DNA from: Chloroflexota bacterium
GTDB taxonomy: Bacteria; Chloroflexota; Anaerolineae; UBA4142
Direction: 5' to 3'
Length of the DNA: 52,966 nt
NCBI GenBank assembly: GCA_016215025.1
Contig: JACRMI010000114.1
Location: 1 to 52,966 of the forward strand
The position numbers were made by a program, and so were the translations under genes. The notes below the pieces were generated by a model. That model worked only from the letters and a program-made list of their open reading frames with translations, made no database searches and was not told where the DNA came from. Positions 23,608-32,295 of the stretch are shown here, one piece after another. The stretch's first letter is position 1, and each line of letters starts with the position of its first letter.

Positions 23608-25936
23608 ACACAAACTCCGGCATGGCAATGATGGGCACTTTGACCGTGATTCGAGTCCCTTGACCGGCTTGGCTTTCGATGGTCAAATCGCCGCCAATTA
23701 GATGCGCGCGCTCGCGCATACCGACCAAGCCCAACCCGGCTTGACGTTCGGCGTGGCTCGTGCTATCCAACCCGATACCGTCATCACTTACCACGAGTGA
23801 GACCGCTGTATTATCAAAGCCAAGCAAAACCGTGACGTTGCGCGCTCGCGCATGTCGCTGCACGTTGGTCAACGCTTCTTGCGCGATGCGAAACAGATTC
23901 AGTTCGACGTTGGGCGGCAAGCGGTGTTCCTCGCCGAACAATGAAAGCTCGACCTGCAAACCTTCTTGCTCGTTGATGCGCACCACGGCTTGAGAGAGTG
24001 CCTCATAGAGCGAAAGATTTTCTAACGGCGTGGGGCGCAAATTCCACAACGAGCGCCGCGCTTCTTCCAAACAATGCCGCGCCAAATTTTTCGCACGATC
24101 CAAACTGCTCGACGCGCGCGCGGGCTGTTTCATGGCGATGCGTTCGGCGGCTTCCAGTTGAACTACGATGCCCGTCAAACCCTGTGCTAGCGTGTCGTGA
24201 ATCTCACGCGCGAGACGATTGCGCTCTTCGACGGCTGCGATGGTGCGAATCGAATCCAACATTCGCGCGTTCTTGATCGCAATGGCAGCGTGATTGGCAA
24301 AGGTCTGCGCGAGTTCGAGGTCGTGCGCGGTGTACTCGTACTCGGTCTCGTGATAGAACGCCAGCATTCCCAGGTTCTCATCGCCATAAGCGAGTGGGAG
24401 CAATGCGACCGACCGAAATCCTTCGTCGCGGATCACAGCATGGAGCGGCAGCAAACGCGGATCGCGCGAGGCATCGCGAATGACTTCCGGCTGGCGCGTT
24501 TCGACAACGTGCGCGGCAGGAATCTTGGGATAGGTTTCGACGACGACGTTCAAGTACGTCGGCGAGAGACCTTGCGCAAAGGCACAGCGCAATTCGTTCG
24601 TGGCAGCGTCGAGCAGAAAAATGGCGCAGCGACCTGCGCCGAGGACTGCCCGCGACGATTCGGCAATCGCTTGCAAAGTATCCGGGAGTGCCAACGCTGC
24701 ATTAATCGATTGGGACACACGCGCCAACGCTTGGAGTTGCAGGTTCGCGTGTTGCAGTGCCGCCGTTCGCTCATCGACCAACGCTTCGAGCTGACGATTC
24801 CAGCGCTCGATCTCGGCTTGCGATGTGCGCAGATTGCGCGCCATCGTATTGAACGCTTCGGCGAGCGTTTGGATTTCGTCGCCGGTTCGCAGATTGATCG
24901 CATGATCGAGGTCACCGCGCCCGATGGTGGCTGCGCCGGTTTGCAGCACTTGAATCGGTCGAACGATATAGCCGGCGAGGTAACGCCCGGTCGCTGCCGC
25001 CGCGATGATCGCCGCAACGAGCAGCGCTCCCAGGAACCACGTCATGCGATACAAGTTTGCGTATGCTTCGTCGGTTGGCAACTCGACGATGACTGCCCAG
25101 GGTGTTGCGACAATCGGCGTTTGCGCACCCAGCACCGGCACGCCTGCAAGTCCGCGATATTCGGCGGTGGCGGCGTGTCCTTGCAAGAAGGCAGCAACAG
25201 TCGGCAACTGACTTTGGTCTTCGTGCCGCATCGCGAGTGAAATGTCGCGATACGCAATCAAGCGACCCTCAGCATCGATGACGTAGGCATAGCCGGTGCG
25301 TCCGACTTGCATTCCGGTTACCGTGTTCCAGATTTCGCGGAAGTTAACTTGCGCGATCAATACGCCAACCGTTTCTTGGCGCAGATCAGAAATCGGAATC
25401 GCGAGCCAGACGATGGGCTGACCGCTGTAATCAGACAACATCACGTCGCTGAGATAACGTTTGCCGCGCATCGCTTCGCGAAAACCAGGACTGTCCAATT
25501 GTGAACCCAGCTCTGCAGAGGTAAAGGTATGGTAGGGAGAAACTTTGATGCGCTCATGTCCACCGGCGTCCACGTACGTCAGCTCGTTGATCGTGTGCAA
25601 GGTTTCTACCAAGCGAGTCAGTGTGCGTCGTTGATCATCTTGAGCTAGGTCAGCCAGGTTGCTCGTGTGAGCCATCACCGTTAGCCCTTGTTCAATCGTC
25701 GAGAGTGAATCGGAAATGTCGAGCGCGGCGCGCTGCGCAATTTCGCTTTGGGTACGCGCGATGGCGTCTTGCTGCGCGACGAAGGACAGGTAGATGAGCA
25801 ATAAAACGACGGGGACGAGCAAGGCAAGCGCGAACACGACGAAGAGAGCTTGAATGCGCCAGGTCAATCGTCCGCGGGGCATATTGGGCAATTTTCCAAA
25901 TTGCGCAACGCGACCAAGGAATTGTTCAATATTCAT
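23579..25936 (-). CDS. Membrane sensor histidine kinase (dCACHE-like, HAMP, GAF, HisKA_3)
   Basis: This kinase of about 785 residues senses a signal and phosphorylates the adjacent NarL-type regulator. A first membrane helix lies near residues 30-52. An extracellular CACHE-like sensor domain follows (about 55-295), with a second helix near 298-322. HAMP (about 320-375), a coiled coil and a GAF domain (about 410-555) come next. The phosphoacceptor His is in LAREIHDTLAQG (HisKA_3), followed by an ATPase domain with NLFRIAQEALTN, DDGIGLD and GLGLVGMRERA. The ATG at 25936 overlaps the stop of the preceding binding-protein gene as ATGA, which indicates translational coupling and probably a physical partnership. 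Confidence 0.92.
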   Translation of the reverse strand: MNIEQFLGRVAQFGKLPNMPRGRLTWRIQALFVVFALALLVPVVLLLIYLSFVAQQDAIARTQSEIAQRAALDISDSLSTIEQGLTVMAHTSNLADLAQDDQRRTLTRLVETLHTINELTYVDAGGHERIKVSPYHTFTSAELGSQLDSPGFREAMRGKRYLSDVMLSDYSGQPIVWLAIPISDLRQETVGVLIAQVNFREIWNTVTGMQVGRTGYAYVIDAEGRLIAYRDISLAMRHEDQSQLPTVAAFLQGHAATAEYRGLAGVPVLGAQTPIVATPWAVIVELPTDEAYANLYRMTWFLGALLVAAIIAAAATGRYLAGYIVRPIQVLQTGAATIGRGDLDHAINLRTGDEIQTLAEAFNTMARNLRTSQAEIERWNRQLEALVDERTAALQHANLQLQALARVSQSINAALALPDTLQAIAESSRAVLGAGRCAIFLLDAATNELRCAFAQGLSPTYLNVVVETYPKIPAAHVVETRQPEVIRDASRDPRLLPLHAVIRDEGFRSVALLPLAYGDENLGMLAFYHETEYEYTAHDLELAQTFANHAAIAIKNARMLDSIRTIAAVEERNRLAREIHDTLAQGLTGIVVQLEAAERIAMKQPARASSSLDRAKNLARHCLEEARRSLWNLRPTPLENLSLYEALSQAVVRINEQEGLQVELSLFGEEHRLPPNVELNLFRIAQEALTNVQRHARARNVTVLLGFDNTAVSLVVSDDGIGLDSTSHAERQAGLGLVGMRERAHLIGGDLTIESQAGQGTRITVKVPIIAMPEFVYAPYHRVAS

Positions 25937-27198
25937 GGCAATTTGCCCGACGTGGTTGCTGCTGATGGACGTTGACGCCACGCTGGAATCGGATAGATGG
26001 GCGCACGGGCGGCGACATCGGCGGGGTAAACGGTGACGAATTGTCCGTCGATGATTTGCGTAATCAGCATCGTGTGATGATTCTGTCCATTCTTGTCAAA
26101 ATGAATGGGACCCGAGATGGTATTCATGTCCGTGGACTCGAGTGCGGCCCGAATATTTTTACGATCCAAACTATTAGCGCGGCGCAGCGCATCGGCGGCG
26201 ACTTGGAGTGCGGCGTACGTTTGGGCGCTATGATACTGGGGCAAATAACCGTACTTGTCTTGAAAGCGGCGTGAGAACTCGGCGGCGCCTTGCCATTTTA
26301 CATCCGGCGTCCAGTGCGTAATCGAAATGGTGTACTCGGCGGCGGAGCCAGCAAGGCGAGGAAAATCGGGCAGACTAAAACCTGCGCCGGCTGCCACAAA
26401 TATACTGGGATTCAGGTCCAGCGCTTGGCTTTGCTTCATCAATGCAATCGCGCTATCGAGATACGAGACGAACAAGATCACATCGGGTTGAGCGGCTTGG
26501 ACCTGTTTCAGCAGCGCACTAAAATCACGCGCGTCGGCGCGATACGCTTGATAGGTAACGACCGACATTCGCCGGGCGCGGGCTTGCTGGTCCGCGGCTT
26601 CGGCGATGCTCGTGCCGAATGCGGTATTTTCGAAAACGATTGCCATGCGCGTTGGATGATCGATCTTCGACTCTCCAGCGCTCCGCTCGGACAGTTCCAT
26701 GAAATCGAAAAGCGTTTGAGTGAAAACAGACGAGGGTGCGTTCAAGCGAAAAATCCAACGATAACCTTGGCGGGTGATTTCATCGGCAGCGGCTATCGGA
26801 ATAATCAAGGGGATTGCGTAACGCTCTGCCATGCCTGCCGCGAGGAGAGTAGCGGAACTGGAATACGCGCCGATGACGAGTGGGACTTGATCTGTCGTGG
26901 CGAGTTTTTCAACGGCAGTGGCGGCAGCGGGCGGCTTTGATTCGTCGTCTTCAAAAACGAGTTTCAGGGGACGCCCATGGATGCCGCCACTTGCGTTAAT
27001 ATCCTGAAGCGCAAGGTCGTATCCTTGCAGAGACGCTTGCCCGAATGGAGCCATTTCGCCGGAAATCGAAGTCACGACTCCGACGCGGATCGGACCGACG
27101 GGGGTCGGTTCAGACGCCGGCGTGAGCGAACCCTGGGACATGCATCCACTCGAAACCAGGGCAAGCCAGAGTGCGGCCGCCCGCGCAAACCATCGCAA
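25933..27198 (-). CDS. Liv-type binding lipoprotein coupled to sensor kinase
   Basis: This protein of about 421 residues belongs to the family 6 substrate-binding proteins: IRVGVVTSISGEMAPFGQAS begins the domain, and ASGGIHGRPLKLVFEDDESKP is typical. A lipobox LVSSGC follows a short hydrophobic signal. No good ATG is available. I take the in-frame TTG at 27198, which gives a compact signal MRWFARAAALWLALVSSGC, but the start is uncertain. The upstream part of the open frame runs through a foldback repeat and is not credible. Because the stop overlaps the kinase start, I infer that this protein captures the ligand and presents it to the kinase sensor domain, rather than feeding a transporter. 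Confidence 0.85.
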   Translation of the reverse strand: MRWFARAAALWLALVSSGCMSQGSLTPASEPTPVGPIRVGVVTSISGEMAPFGQASLQGYDLALQDINASGGIHGRPLKLVFEDDESKPPAAATAVEKLATTDQVPLVIGAYSSSATLLAAGMAERYAIPLIIPIAAADEITRQGYRWIFRLNAPSSVFTQTLFDFMELSERSAGESKIDHPTRMAIVFENTAFGTSIAEAADQQARARRMSVVTYQAYRADARDFSALLKQVQAAQPDVILFVSYLDSAIALMKQSQALDLNPSIFVAAGAGFSLPDFPRLAGSAAEYTISITHWTPDVKWQGAAEFSRRFQDKYGYLPQYHSAQTYAALQVAADALRRANSLDRKNIRAALESTDMNTISGPIHFDKNGQNHHTMLITQIIDGQFVTVYPADVAARAPIYPIPAWRQRPSAATTSGKLP

Positions 27199-27304
27199 TG
27201 GGTCAAACCCAGACCCTAAAAGTCTTTTTCCTTTATCAAGGTACTGCTGGGGAAAGATACGTTGATCGCTAATGGTAATGGTCTGGACGCTTTGCGAAAC
27301 CTTC

Positions 27305-27441
27305 AGAGTTCCTAACAAAATGTCATGCTGAGCGGAGCAACGGTTTTTGTTGCGGAGTCGAACGCTTCGCGTCTCGCTCTGCAAAGCGAGACCCTTCGTT
27401 TCGCTCAGGGTGACAATGCTTTTCATTTTGTTAGGGTCTCT
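27305..27441. mobile_element. MITE-like foldback element
   Basis: Perfect 12-bp inverted repeats CCTAACAAAATG (27311-27322) and CATTTTGTTAGG (27424-27435) extend outward by AGAG/CTCT after a 2-base mismatch. Inner segments TGTCATGCTGAGCG and CGCTCAGGGTGACA are also nearly complementary. No clear target duplication is seen. The element lies between the lipocalin-like gene and the kinase operon and has no coding capacity. It is a different family from the element at 22735. Confidence 0.7.
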
Positions 27442-27449
27442 TGGGATCT

Positions 27450-27884
27450 TTACTTGAGACGTTCCCACGACAATTGTCCAACAACTTGCTCGCCGCTTAA
27501 CATCGTAGGCAAGGTTAAGAGGGTGAGGTGATTGTCTTTTAGTTCAAAGAATTGTTCGCGGTCGATGCCGCACCAGTTGGGGAAGGAGCTGCCTTGAATG
27601 TGGTGAATGATGGTTCCTTTTTGTTCGTTCAACTCAAAGGTTCCATAGTACGCCATAAAACCGTCGAGCGCGGCTTTGGCTTCCTCCGGCGTCCCGGACA
27701 TCCAATCGTTGGTCGCAAACTTGGGGCGTTCTGGATCGATGATTTGAAGGGACATCCAACCACCGGGGTCGTACATCAAAATGCCTTGCACGCCTTGCCC
27801 CATCGGTCGGATGACAATGCCGTCCGACAATCGAAATTCGTACGAGAGCAGTTTCCAAATGCCTACAAGCTCATTGCGATTCAT
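27450..27884 (-). CDS. Lipocalin-like domain protein
   Basis: This protein of about 144 residues resembles the lipocalin_5 family (PF13924 type): LVGIWKLLSYEFRLSDG at the N terminus, then QGILMYDPGGWMSLQI near residues 35-50 and YYGTFELNE near 80. A single small-barrel domain of this kind usually binds or acts on small lipophilic molecules, but no function is known for most members. ATG 27884 is chosen, with GAGGTG just upstream; an in-frame GTG lies 6 bases earlier. It is monocistronic as far as can be seen. Confidence 0.82.
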   Translation of the reverse strand: MNRNELVGIWKLLSYEFRLSDGIVIRPMGQGVQGILMYDPGGWMSLQIIDPERPKFATNDWMSGTPEEAKAALDGFMAYYGTFELNEQKGTIIHHIQGSSFPNWCGIDREQFFELKDNHLTLLTLPTMLSGEQVVGQLSWERLK

Positions 27885-28071
27885 GGTCACCTCACTGTGA
27901 ATAACAATACCTAAACGTTATCGCTGCTAATCAAAATGCCATTCGAGTCGGATTGGCGAAAGGGAAAATGCTTGGCTAACAATCTTGCGGGGTTGATGGT
28001 GCGCCAATTCTAAAGGCGACAGCTATTTTTGTCAAAGAGCTTGCAGACATTCCATTGTTTGCCAAAAACAA

Positions 28072-28100
28072 GAGACCAAAACCATTTAGGTTTTGGTCTC
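28072..28100 (-). terminator. Terminator after the DUF5667-type gene
   Basis: GAGACCAAAACC (28072-28083) and GGTTTTGGTCTC (28089-28100) form a perfect 12-bp stem with a 5-nt loop. On the minus strand it is followed by TTGTTTTTGG. It lies 13 bp past the stop codon. Confidence 0.85.
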
Positions 28101-28113
28101 GAATCGATGTGAT

Positions 28114-29190
28114 TTATTTGGCTTTCGGTGTTGGCTTGCCTTTCGGCTCATCGGTTGCCTTGGGACCATCGGTCGGCTTGCCTTTGTCTGGCGGAGGTCC
28201 TTTGCCGTGCGGATCCTTTGGCGCACCGTCAGGCTCGGCATCGGTTGGTTTCGGCGGTGGATCATGGGTTTTGTCAGATTCCTCTGCCGTCGGTTTCGCG
28301 GGTGGCGTTGCCGGTGGGGCTTTGGTTTCTAAAGCAGTGGGTTTCTCTTTCGGCGATTCAGTGATGGCGACGGTCGGCGTAACTGCCGCCGAAGGTTGGA
28401 TTGTCAGCGTCGGGGAAACCGGCGCAGTGATGGCGGCGGGCAACGTTGGCGTAGTCGTTTCCTCGGGCGCGATCTTTTCGAGCGCTTGTTCCGAGATCGA
28501 TAAGGCGTGGCGCAGGATTTCTTGCGCGGCGTGCGGGTTTTTGATTTCGCGCAACTGTTCTTGCTGTTTGATTAACCCTTGCGTTACTCGATCGAGCGAT
28601 TTCGATTGATCGTTTGACGGCGCGCTGATGATCTCCACCGTGCGGCTCAATTCGATCCCATATTCGGATAGCGTTTCTTGCGCCAGTTGTTCTTGTCCAG
28701 CTTGGGACAAAGCAACTGCTTCGCTCAAGCGATGATTCGCAATTTGCATATGAACATTGGCGAGATTAACCGGATCGGTTTCCAAAAAGAGTTGCACTTG
28801 CTCGGAGGCGCGTTTAACGGGGTATAGCCACGACCCGGGCAAACTTTCGCTTGAAGCGGCGACGGCTCCGCCACTCATGCCAATCACCAGGATGAGTAAG
28901 ACCAATGCAACTGCCGCAACCTTGAACGGCGGCAAGGCTAACCCAGGGAATGCGAAACGCGGATGCCTGGAAGGCATCGGTCGTCGAGGCAAATCAAGTA
29001 AGCGGGCGCGCGTCGCTTGTTGAAAGGCAGGCGCTGGTTTAACATCGGCGAGCTGCAGGAGCGCGCTGCCTAGTTCCAACAACGGCGCAAGTTGCTCGGC
29101 GTGCTGCGGGTACTTGTTCAAACAGTCTGCCACCGTAGCACGCCCGGTGCGTATTTCATCCAAACATTCATCGAGTATTAGATCGATCAC
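28114..29190 (-). CDS. DUF5667-type membrane protein, probable sigma-factor partner
   Basis: This 358-residue protein has a single membrane helix near 93-113. The N-terminal cytoplasmic part contains LDECLDEIRTGRATVADCLNKYP, a helical segment typical of Chloroflexi proteins encoded next to ECF sigma factors. After the helix, SLPGSWLYPVKRASEQVQLF matches the DUF5667 signature. The last 110 residues are Pro/Thr/Lys-rich and disordered. Its GTG start overlaps the sigma-factor stop as GTGA, so it is very likely the membrane-bound anti-sigma or sensing partner. That function is inferred from context. Confidence 0.85.
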   Translation of the reverse strand: MIDLILDECLDEIRTGRATVADCLNKYPQHAEQLAPLLELGSALLQLADVKPAPAFQQATRARLLDLPRRPMPSRHPRFAFPGLALPPFKVAAVALVLLILVIGMSGGAVAASSESLPGSWLYPVKRASEQVQLFLETDPVNLANVHMQIANHRLSEAVALSQAGQEQLAQETLSEYGIELSRTVEIISAPSNDQSKSLDRVTQGLIKQQEQLREIKNPHAAQEILRHALSISEQALEKIAPEETTTPTLPAAITAPVSPTLTIQPSAAVTPTVAITESPKEKPTALETKAPPATPPAKPTAEESDKTHDPPPKPTDAEPDGAPKDPHGKGPPPDKGKPTDGPKATDEPKGKPTPKAK

Positions 29191-29735
29191 AGTTCTACTT
29201 TGCCTTTATGCAAAATTCGTTGCAAGGTGGCCAACGCGCGATGTTGCAACGACCGAATGGCGCGTTCATCTTTTCCCAGGAGATCGGCTATTTGTTCGAC
29301 CTCATAGCCCTCTAAAAATTTTAGAATAATCACTTGCTGTTGATCGTCTGTTAGTTTGGCGATGGCTTGGCGGAGCAGGTCTTCGTTGAGATGCGAATGC
29401 GCGAGATCATCCAACCCTGGTGCGTCGCCATTGGGCAACGTCAGATCGTCGATGGATACAAATTCCCGATGTTGACGATAATGATCGACGATGAGATTAT
29501 GCGCGATGCGGAACAGCCATGCCGCAAAGGGACGTTCGGTCCAACGATAGCTGGCGATAGATTCCCACGCTTTGAGAAAAACCTGCGCGGTTAAATCCTC
29601 GACCGACATGCTCGCCCCGGTTCGGTAATATATGTATTTGTAGATTCTGGCAACGTACCGATCATAGAGTTGGGCAAAGGCGTGTGGGTCGTGTGTGGTG
29701 GCGCGTTGCACCAGTGCCCGTTCTTCATCCGGCAT
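29187..29735 (-). CDS. ECF-family RNA polymerase sigma factor
   Basis: This protein of about 182 residues has region 2 (FAQLYDRYVARIYKYIYYRTG to WLFRIAHNLIVDHYR) and region 4 (LTDDQQQVIILKFLEGYEVEQIADLLG to ALATLQRIL), joined by a short linker. It would direct RNA polymerase to a small regulon in response to an envelope or other signal. ATG 29735 is used; GTG 29741 is an alternative and AGGTGA lies just upstream. It overlaps the DUF5667 gene. A secreted Asn/Gly-rich protein gene diverges 257 bp away and may belong to its regulon. Confidence 0.92.
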   Translation of the reverse strand: MPDEERALVQRATTHDPHAFAQLYDRYVARIYKYIYYRTGASMSVEDLTAQVFLKAWESIASYRWTERPFAAWLFRIAHNLIVDHYRQHREFVSIDDLTLPNGDAPGLDDLAHSHLNEDLLRQAIAKLTDDQQQVIILKFLEGYEVEQIADLLGKDERAIRSLQHRALATLQRILHKGKVEL

Positions 29736-29816
29736 CCACACTCACCTGGGGGGGACAGGCAACGACGGCTATCTAACTTCCATAACGTAGTAATGCCTGT
29801 TCTTGATACGGGTATT

Positions 29817-29837
29817 GGAGCGAATATTACTCGCTCC
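29817..29837. promoter_or_regulatory. Hairpin in the divergent sigma/secreted-protein intergenic region
   Basis: GGAGCGA (29817-29823) and TCGCTCC (29831-29837) pair around a 7-base AT-rich loop. It lies about 80 bp upstream of the sigma-factor start. It could be an operator or a leader structure. Confidence 0.35.
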
Positions 29838-29992
29838 ATTGGCTGACGTCAAATAGCTTGCGACGGTGCGAATTAGCCTAATGGTACCAGTATCAAAAAG
29901 AGCTATTTTTCGTTACTACCGATGTAACAGAGTTCTTTCGACAAAGGCGTCGATAGCTAGACTGACGACAAATCCACAAAGGAGGATGTTGT

Positions 29993-30640
29993 ATGATGTT
30001 CAAGTTGCTCGTTGCAGGTGCGCTTTTCACCGGAGCGGTTTTCTCGGGTGCAACTGCCGTCAATGTGGGTCCTTCCCTCGTGAACGATCTTGCGGCGGTT
30101 TCCCGCGCTGTTGCTAGCGGTGAAGCGCTCATCGAACCGCCGGTGACCATTACGTCAACGGTAACCATTACCCCAACAGTAACGGTTACGCCTACGGTAA
30201 TCATCACGCCGACTGTGACAGTTACGGCAACCACGCCGATTACCGAAGCGAACAAAGTGGCAGCTGCAATTGCAAAAGAGTTCGATGTGCCGGTTGATGA
30301 CATTCTCAAGCTTCACACAGAAGGTTGGGGGTATGGCGAAATCGTTCGATTGTATGAGATTGCCAAAGCATCTGGCAAATCGGTCGAAGAAATCGAGGAG
30401 ATGCGCAAGCACATGGGCTGGGGACAAATCGAACATGAGTTGAACGTCAAGATCACCGGCCCGGACTCTAACCTCGGCGGAATTGTTTCGGGTCGGGCTG
30501 ACAAAGAGAAAGAAAAGGATGTCGGCTCCGACAATGGAAATGGCAAAGGTAATGGGAACGACAAGGACAACGACAATGGAAATGGAAACGGTAAGAGTAA
30601 CGACAACAGCAACGGCAATGGCAAAGGACGCGGCAAATAA
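29993..30640 (+). CDS. Secreted low-complexity protein with GWG-type domain
   Basis: This 215-residue protein has an N-terminal signal peptide (MMFKLLVAGALFTGAVFSGATA). A threonine/valine repeat follows (TITPTVTVTPTVIITP, about residues 50-80), then a compact domain (about 85-150) with VPVDDILKLHTEGWGYGEIVRLY and MGWGQIEHELNVK. The tail after 160 consists of Asp/Asn/Gly/Lys repeats such as NGNGKGNGND. The middle domain resembles uncharacterised helical domains I recall in other Chloroflexi secreted proteins. The start has AAAGGAGG (29979-29986). It diverges from the sigma factor gene. A cell-wall or surface role is plausible, but no function is known. Confidence 0.8.
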   Translation: MMFKLLVAGALFTGAVFSGATAVNVGPSLVNDLAAVSRAVASGEALIEPPVTITSTVTITPTVTVTPTVIITPTVTVTATTPITEANKVAAAIAKEFDVPVDDILKLHTEGWGYGEIVRLYEIAKASGKSVEEIEEMRKHMGWGQIEHELNVKITGPDSNLGGIVSGRADKEKEKDVGSDNGNGKGNGNDKDNDNGNGNGKSNDNSNGNGKGRGK

Positions 30641-30651
30641 CTGAAAATAAA

Positions 30652-30693
30652 AAGAACCCAGGTTTCTTGAATAGAGAAACCTGGGTTCTTTTT
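30652..30693. terminator. Bidirectional terminator between convergent genes
   Basis: AAGAACCCAGGTTTCT pairs perfectly with AGAAACCTGGGTTCTT, flanked by A-rich sequence on the left and TTTTT on the right. It serves both the secreted-protein gene and the minus-strand PIG-L gene, whose stop lies at its edge. Confidence 0.92.
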
Positions 30694-31531
30694 ATGCCGT
30701 CGCTTCCTTTGCTTCCGCCTTTTCTTTTTCGGATCCCTTTTCCTTTTCATCTTCCTTGAGAATCATGACCCGAAACGATTCAGCCGCTTCTAGCCCGCCT
30801 TCTTTGCCTTCGTCTTTTGCCCACTCGCGCATCATCTCGGTTGGGTCCCAATCGTGCAATTGGCTTTTGTGTTCCTTGAGCGCAGCCACTTTGACATCCA
30901 TCACTTGACTAATGTCGATATAGGTCTCGCCTTTTTCCGAACCGTGAATAAAAACCTTTCTCACTTCATGCGGTTCTAAACCTTCGATCAATAATTCGGG
31001 AAAGATAAAGCGCGTGCCTGCCGACGGAAACACCGCATCCAACGCAACATCGCCGGCGATGCGATGATCGGGATGGTTCATGTAACTGTTGCCGTAAAAG
31101 CGCACGGTCGGATCGCCGCAGATGACGACTTCAGGTTTGTATTGGCGAATGAGGCGCGTTAGGTCGCGGCGCAATTCCAACGTGGGTTGCAACGTGCCAT
31201 CGGAGTAATGCAGAAACTCGACGTGTTTGACGCCGAGCACGCTGCACGCGTTACGTTGTTCCTCTTCGCGGATGCGCGCGAGCGTGAGTTTGGTCATGTT
31301 CGGATGCGTTTTCTCGTTTGAGCCAGCGTCGCCGCTTGTGATGCAGACCGTGACGATTTCGCAACCGGCGCGCGCCCACTTAGCCAATGTACCCGCGACC
31401 GTAAACTCTTGGTCGTCCGGATGTGCATGAATCGACATGGCGGTTTTGGGTGCAGGTGGTTCCTTGAGCGCTTCGGCTTTTTTGACGGCGCGTTCGGGAA
31501 TCGCTTGATCGTTAAGTTGATTATCAGCCAT
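30692..31531 (-). CDS. PIG-L/LmbE family deacetylase
   Basis: This 279-residue protein contains the zinc-binding motif AHPDDQE (about residues 36-42) and the second metal site NHPDHR (about 152-157), plus ITSGDAGSNE. The family removes acetyl groups from N-acetylglucosamine-containing molecules such as glycolipids or thiol precursors. Extra charged sequence lies at both ends: an N-terminal stretch of about 30 residues, and a C-terminal Lys/Glu-rich tail after residue 255. No signal peptide is present. The substrate is unknown. Confidence 0.9.
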   Translation of the reverse strand: MADNQLNDQAIPERAVKKAEALKEPPAPKTAMSIHAHPDDQEFTVAGTLAKWARAGCEIVTVCITSGDAGSNEKTHPNMTKLTLARIREEEQRNACSVLGVKHVEFLHYSDGTLQPTLELRRDLTRLIRQYKPEVVICGDPTVRFYGNSYMNHPDHRIAGDVALDAVFPSAGTRFIFPELLIEGLEPHEVRKVFIHGSEKGETYIDISQVMDVKVAALKEHKSQLHDWDPTEMMREWAKDEGKEGGLEAAESFRVMILKEDEKEKGSEKEKAEAKEATA

Positions 31532-31545
31532 CGCTAACCCCTTTT

Positions 31546-31642
31546 TAATTCAAATTTCAGATTTCAAATTTCAGATTTCAATTGAAGGCGTATCTCGTCC
31601 GAATGACAAATCAAAAATCGGCAATCCAAAATCTAAAATCCC
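31546..31642. repeat. Two arrays of 7-bp tandem repeats
   Basis: The first array (31546-31580) reads taattca, aatttca, gatttca, aatttca, gatttca. The second (31608-31642) reads aaatcaa, aaatcgg, caatcca, aaatcta, aaatccc. Both keep a strict 7-base period with drifting sequence. They lie between the PIG-L gene and the truncated gamma-glutamyltransferase and slightly overlap the end of the latter. Confidence 0.75.
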
Positions 31643-32154
31643 ACCGCGCATCCGTCCGCTCTTGGATCGCTGCTGCCCCAGAGCGTGCCATCTGGCTCAC
31701 GCCGAATAATTTGTCCGCGTCCAAAGACAGCGCGCGCATAACCCGTCACCGGCACAATGCTGTGTTGCATCTGCGCAAGCGCATCCATCGTCTCGGCGGG
31801 TATCCCTTCTTCGAGTTGGACGTTGCTTTGCGGATTTGCTTCGCTCAAGCAAAAGCGCGGACGGTCAAGCGCGGCTTGCGGATCGAGCTTATCGTCGATC
31901 AGCCCAACGACGACCTGCCTGTGTCCCTGCGGTTGCATGAATCCACCCATCACGTCAAACGGCGCATACAACGATCCATCCATTTCGCGCGTCAACATCC
32001 CAGGAATGATCGTGTGATACGGACGCTTACGCGGCGCGAGGGCATTAGGATGTTCGGGATTCAGCAAGAAATTATTGCCGCGATTTTGCAGCGTGAATCC
32101 CCAACCTTGGAGAACGATGCCAGTACCAAAGCCCATGTAGTTTGAATTTATCAA
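31633..32154 (-). pseudogene. Truncated gamma-glutamyltransferase (C-terminal part)
   Basis: The 173-residue frame matches the small-subunit C terminus of gamma-glutamyltransferases: INSNYMGFGTG, LQNRGNNF, LNPEHPNALAPRKRPYHTIIPGM and DVMGGFMQPQGHRQVV. A complete enzyme needs about 520 residues, including the N-terminal large subunit and the catalytic Thr at the processing site. All of that is missing. Upstream of 32154 the frame meets stops within a few codons, and the sequence changes character toward the transposase remnants. I infer that an insertion or deletion removed the front of the gene. Confidence 0.88.
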
Positions 32155-32295
32155 TTAGTCACAAACGATAGGACCTTTTGGCGTTGTTGCCACGAACTGA
32201 AACAAAGAGCATCTGGCAGAAGCAATCCTGAGTGATTGTAGCATAGCATCAACGAAGCGGCAAGGTATATGCATAGCCAGGTTCAAGAACGAAAC

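Noticed and set aside
24197..25240. 347-codon plus-strand open frame inside the histidine kinase gene
   Set aside because: It is antisense to well-supported kinase domains, lacks a ribosome-binding site and has no recognisable motifs.
27199..27468. N-terminal extension of the kinase-linked binding protein to 27468
   Set aside because: The extra 90 codons run through a foldback repeat and precede the lipoprotein signal, so they cannot be part of the mature gene.
28055..28609. 184-codon plus-strand Gly/Ser-rich frame resembling a secreted protein
   Set aside because: It is the complement of the Pro/Thr/Lys-rich tail of the DUF5667-type gene; its low-complexity look comes from that tail.
30313..30750. 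Minus-strand frame with hydrophobic Leu/Pro/Phe repeats
   Set aside because: It is antisense to the Asn/Gly/Lys tail of the secreted protein and crosses its terminator.
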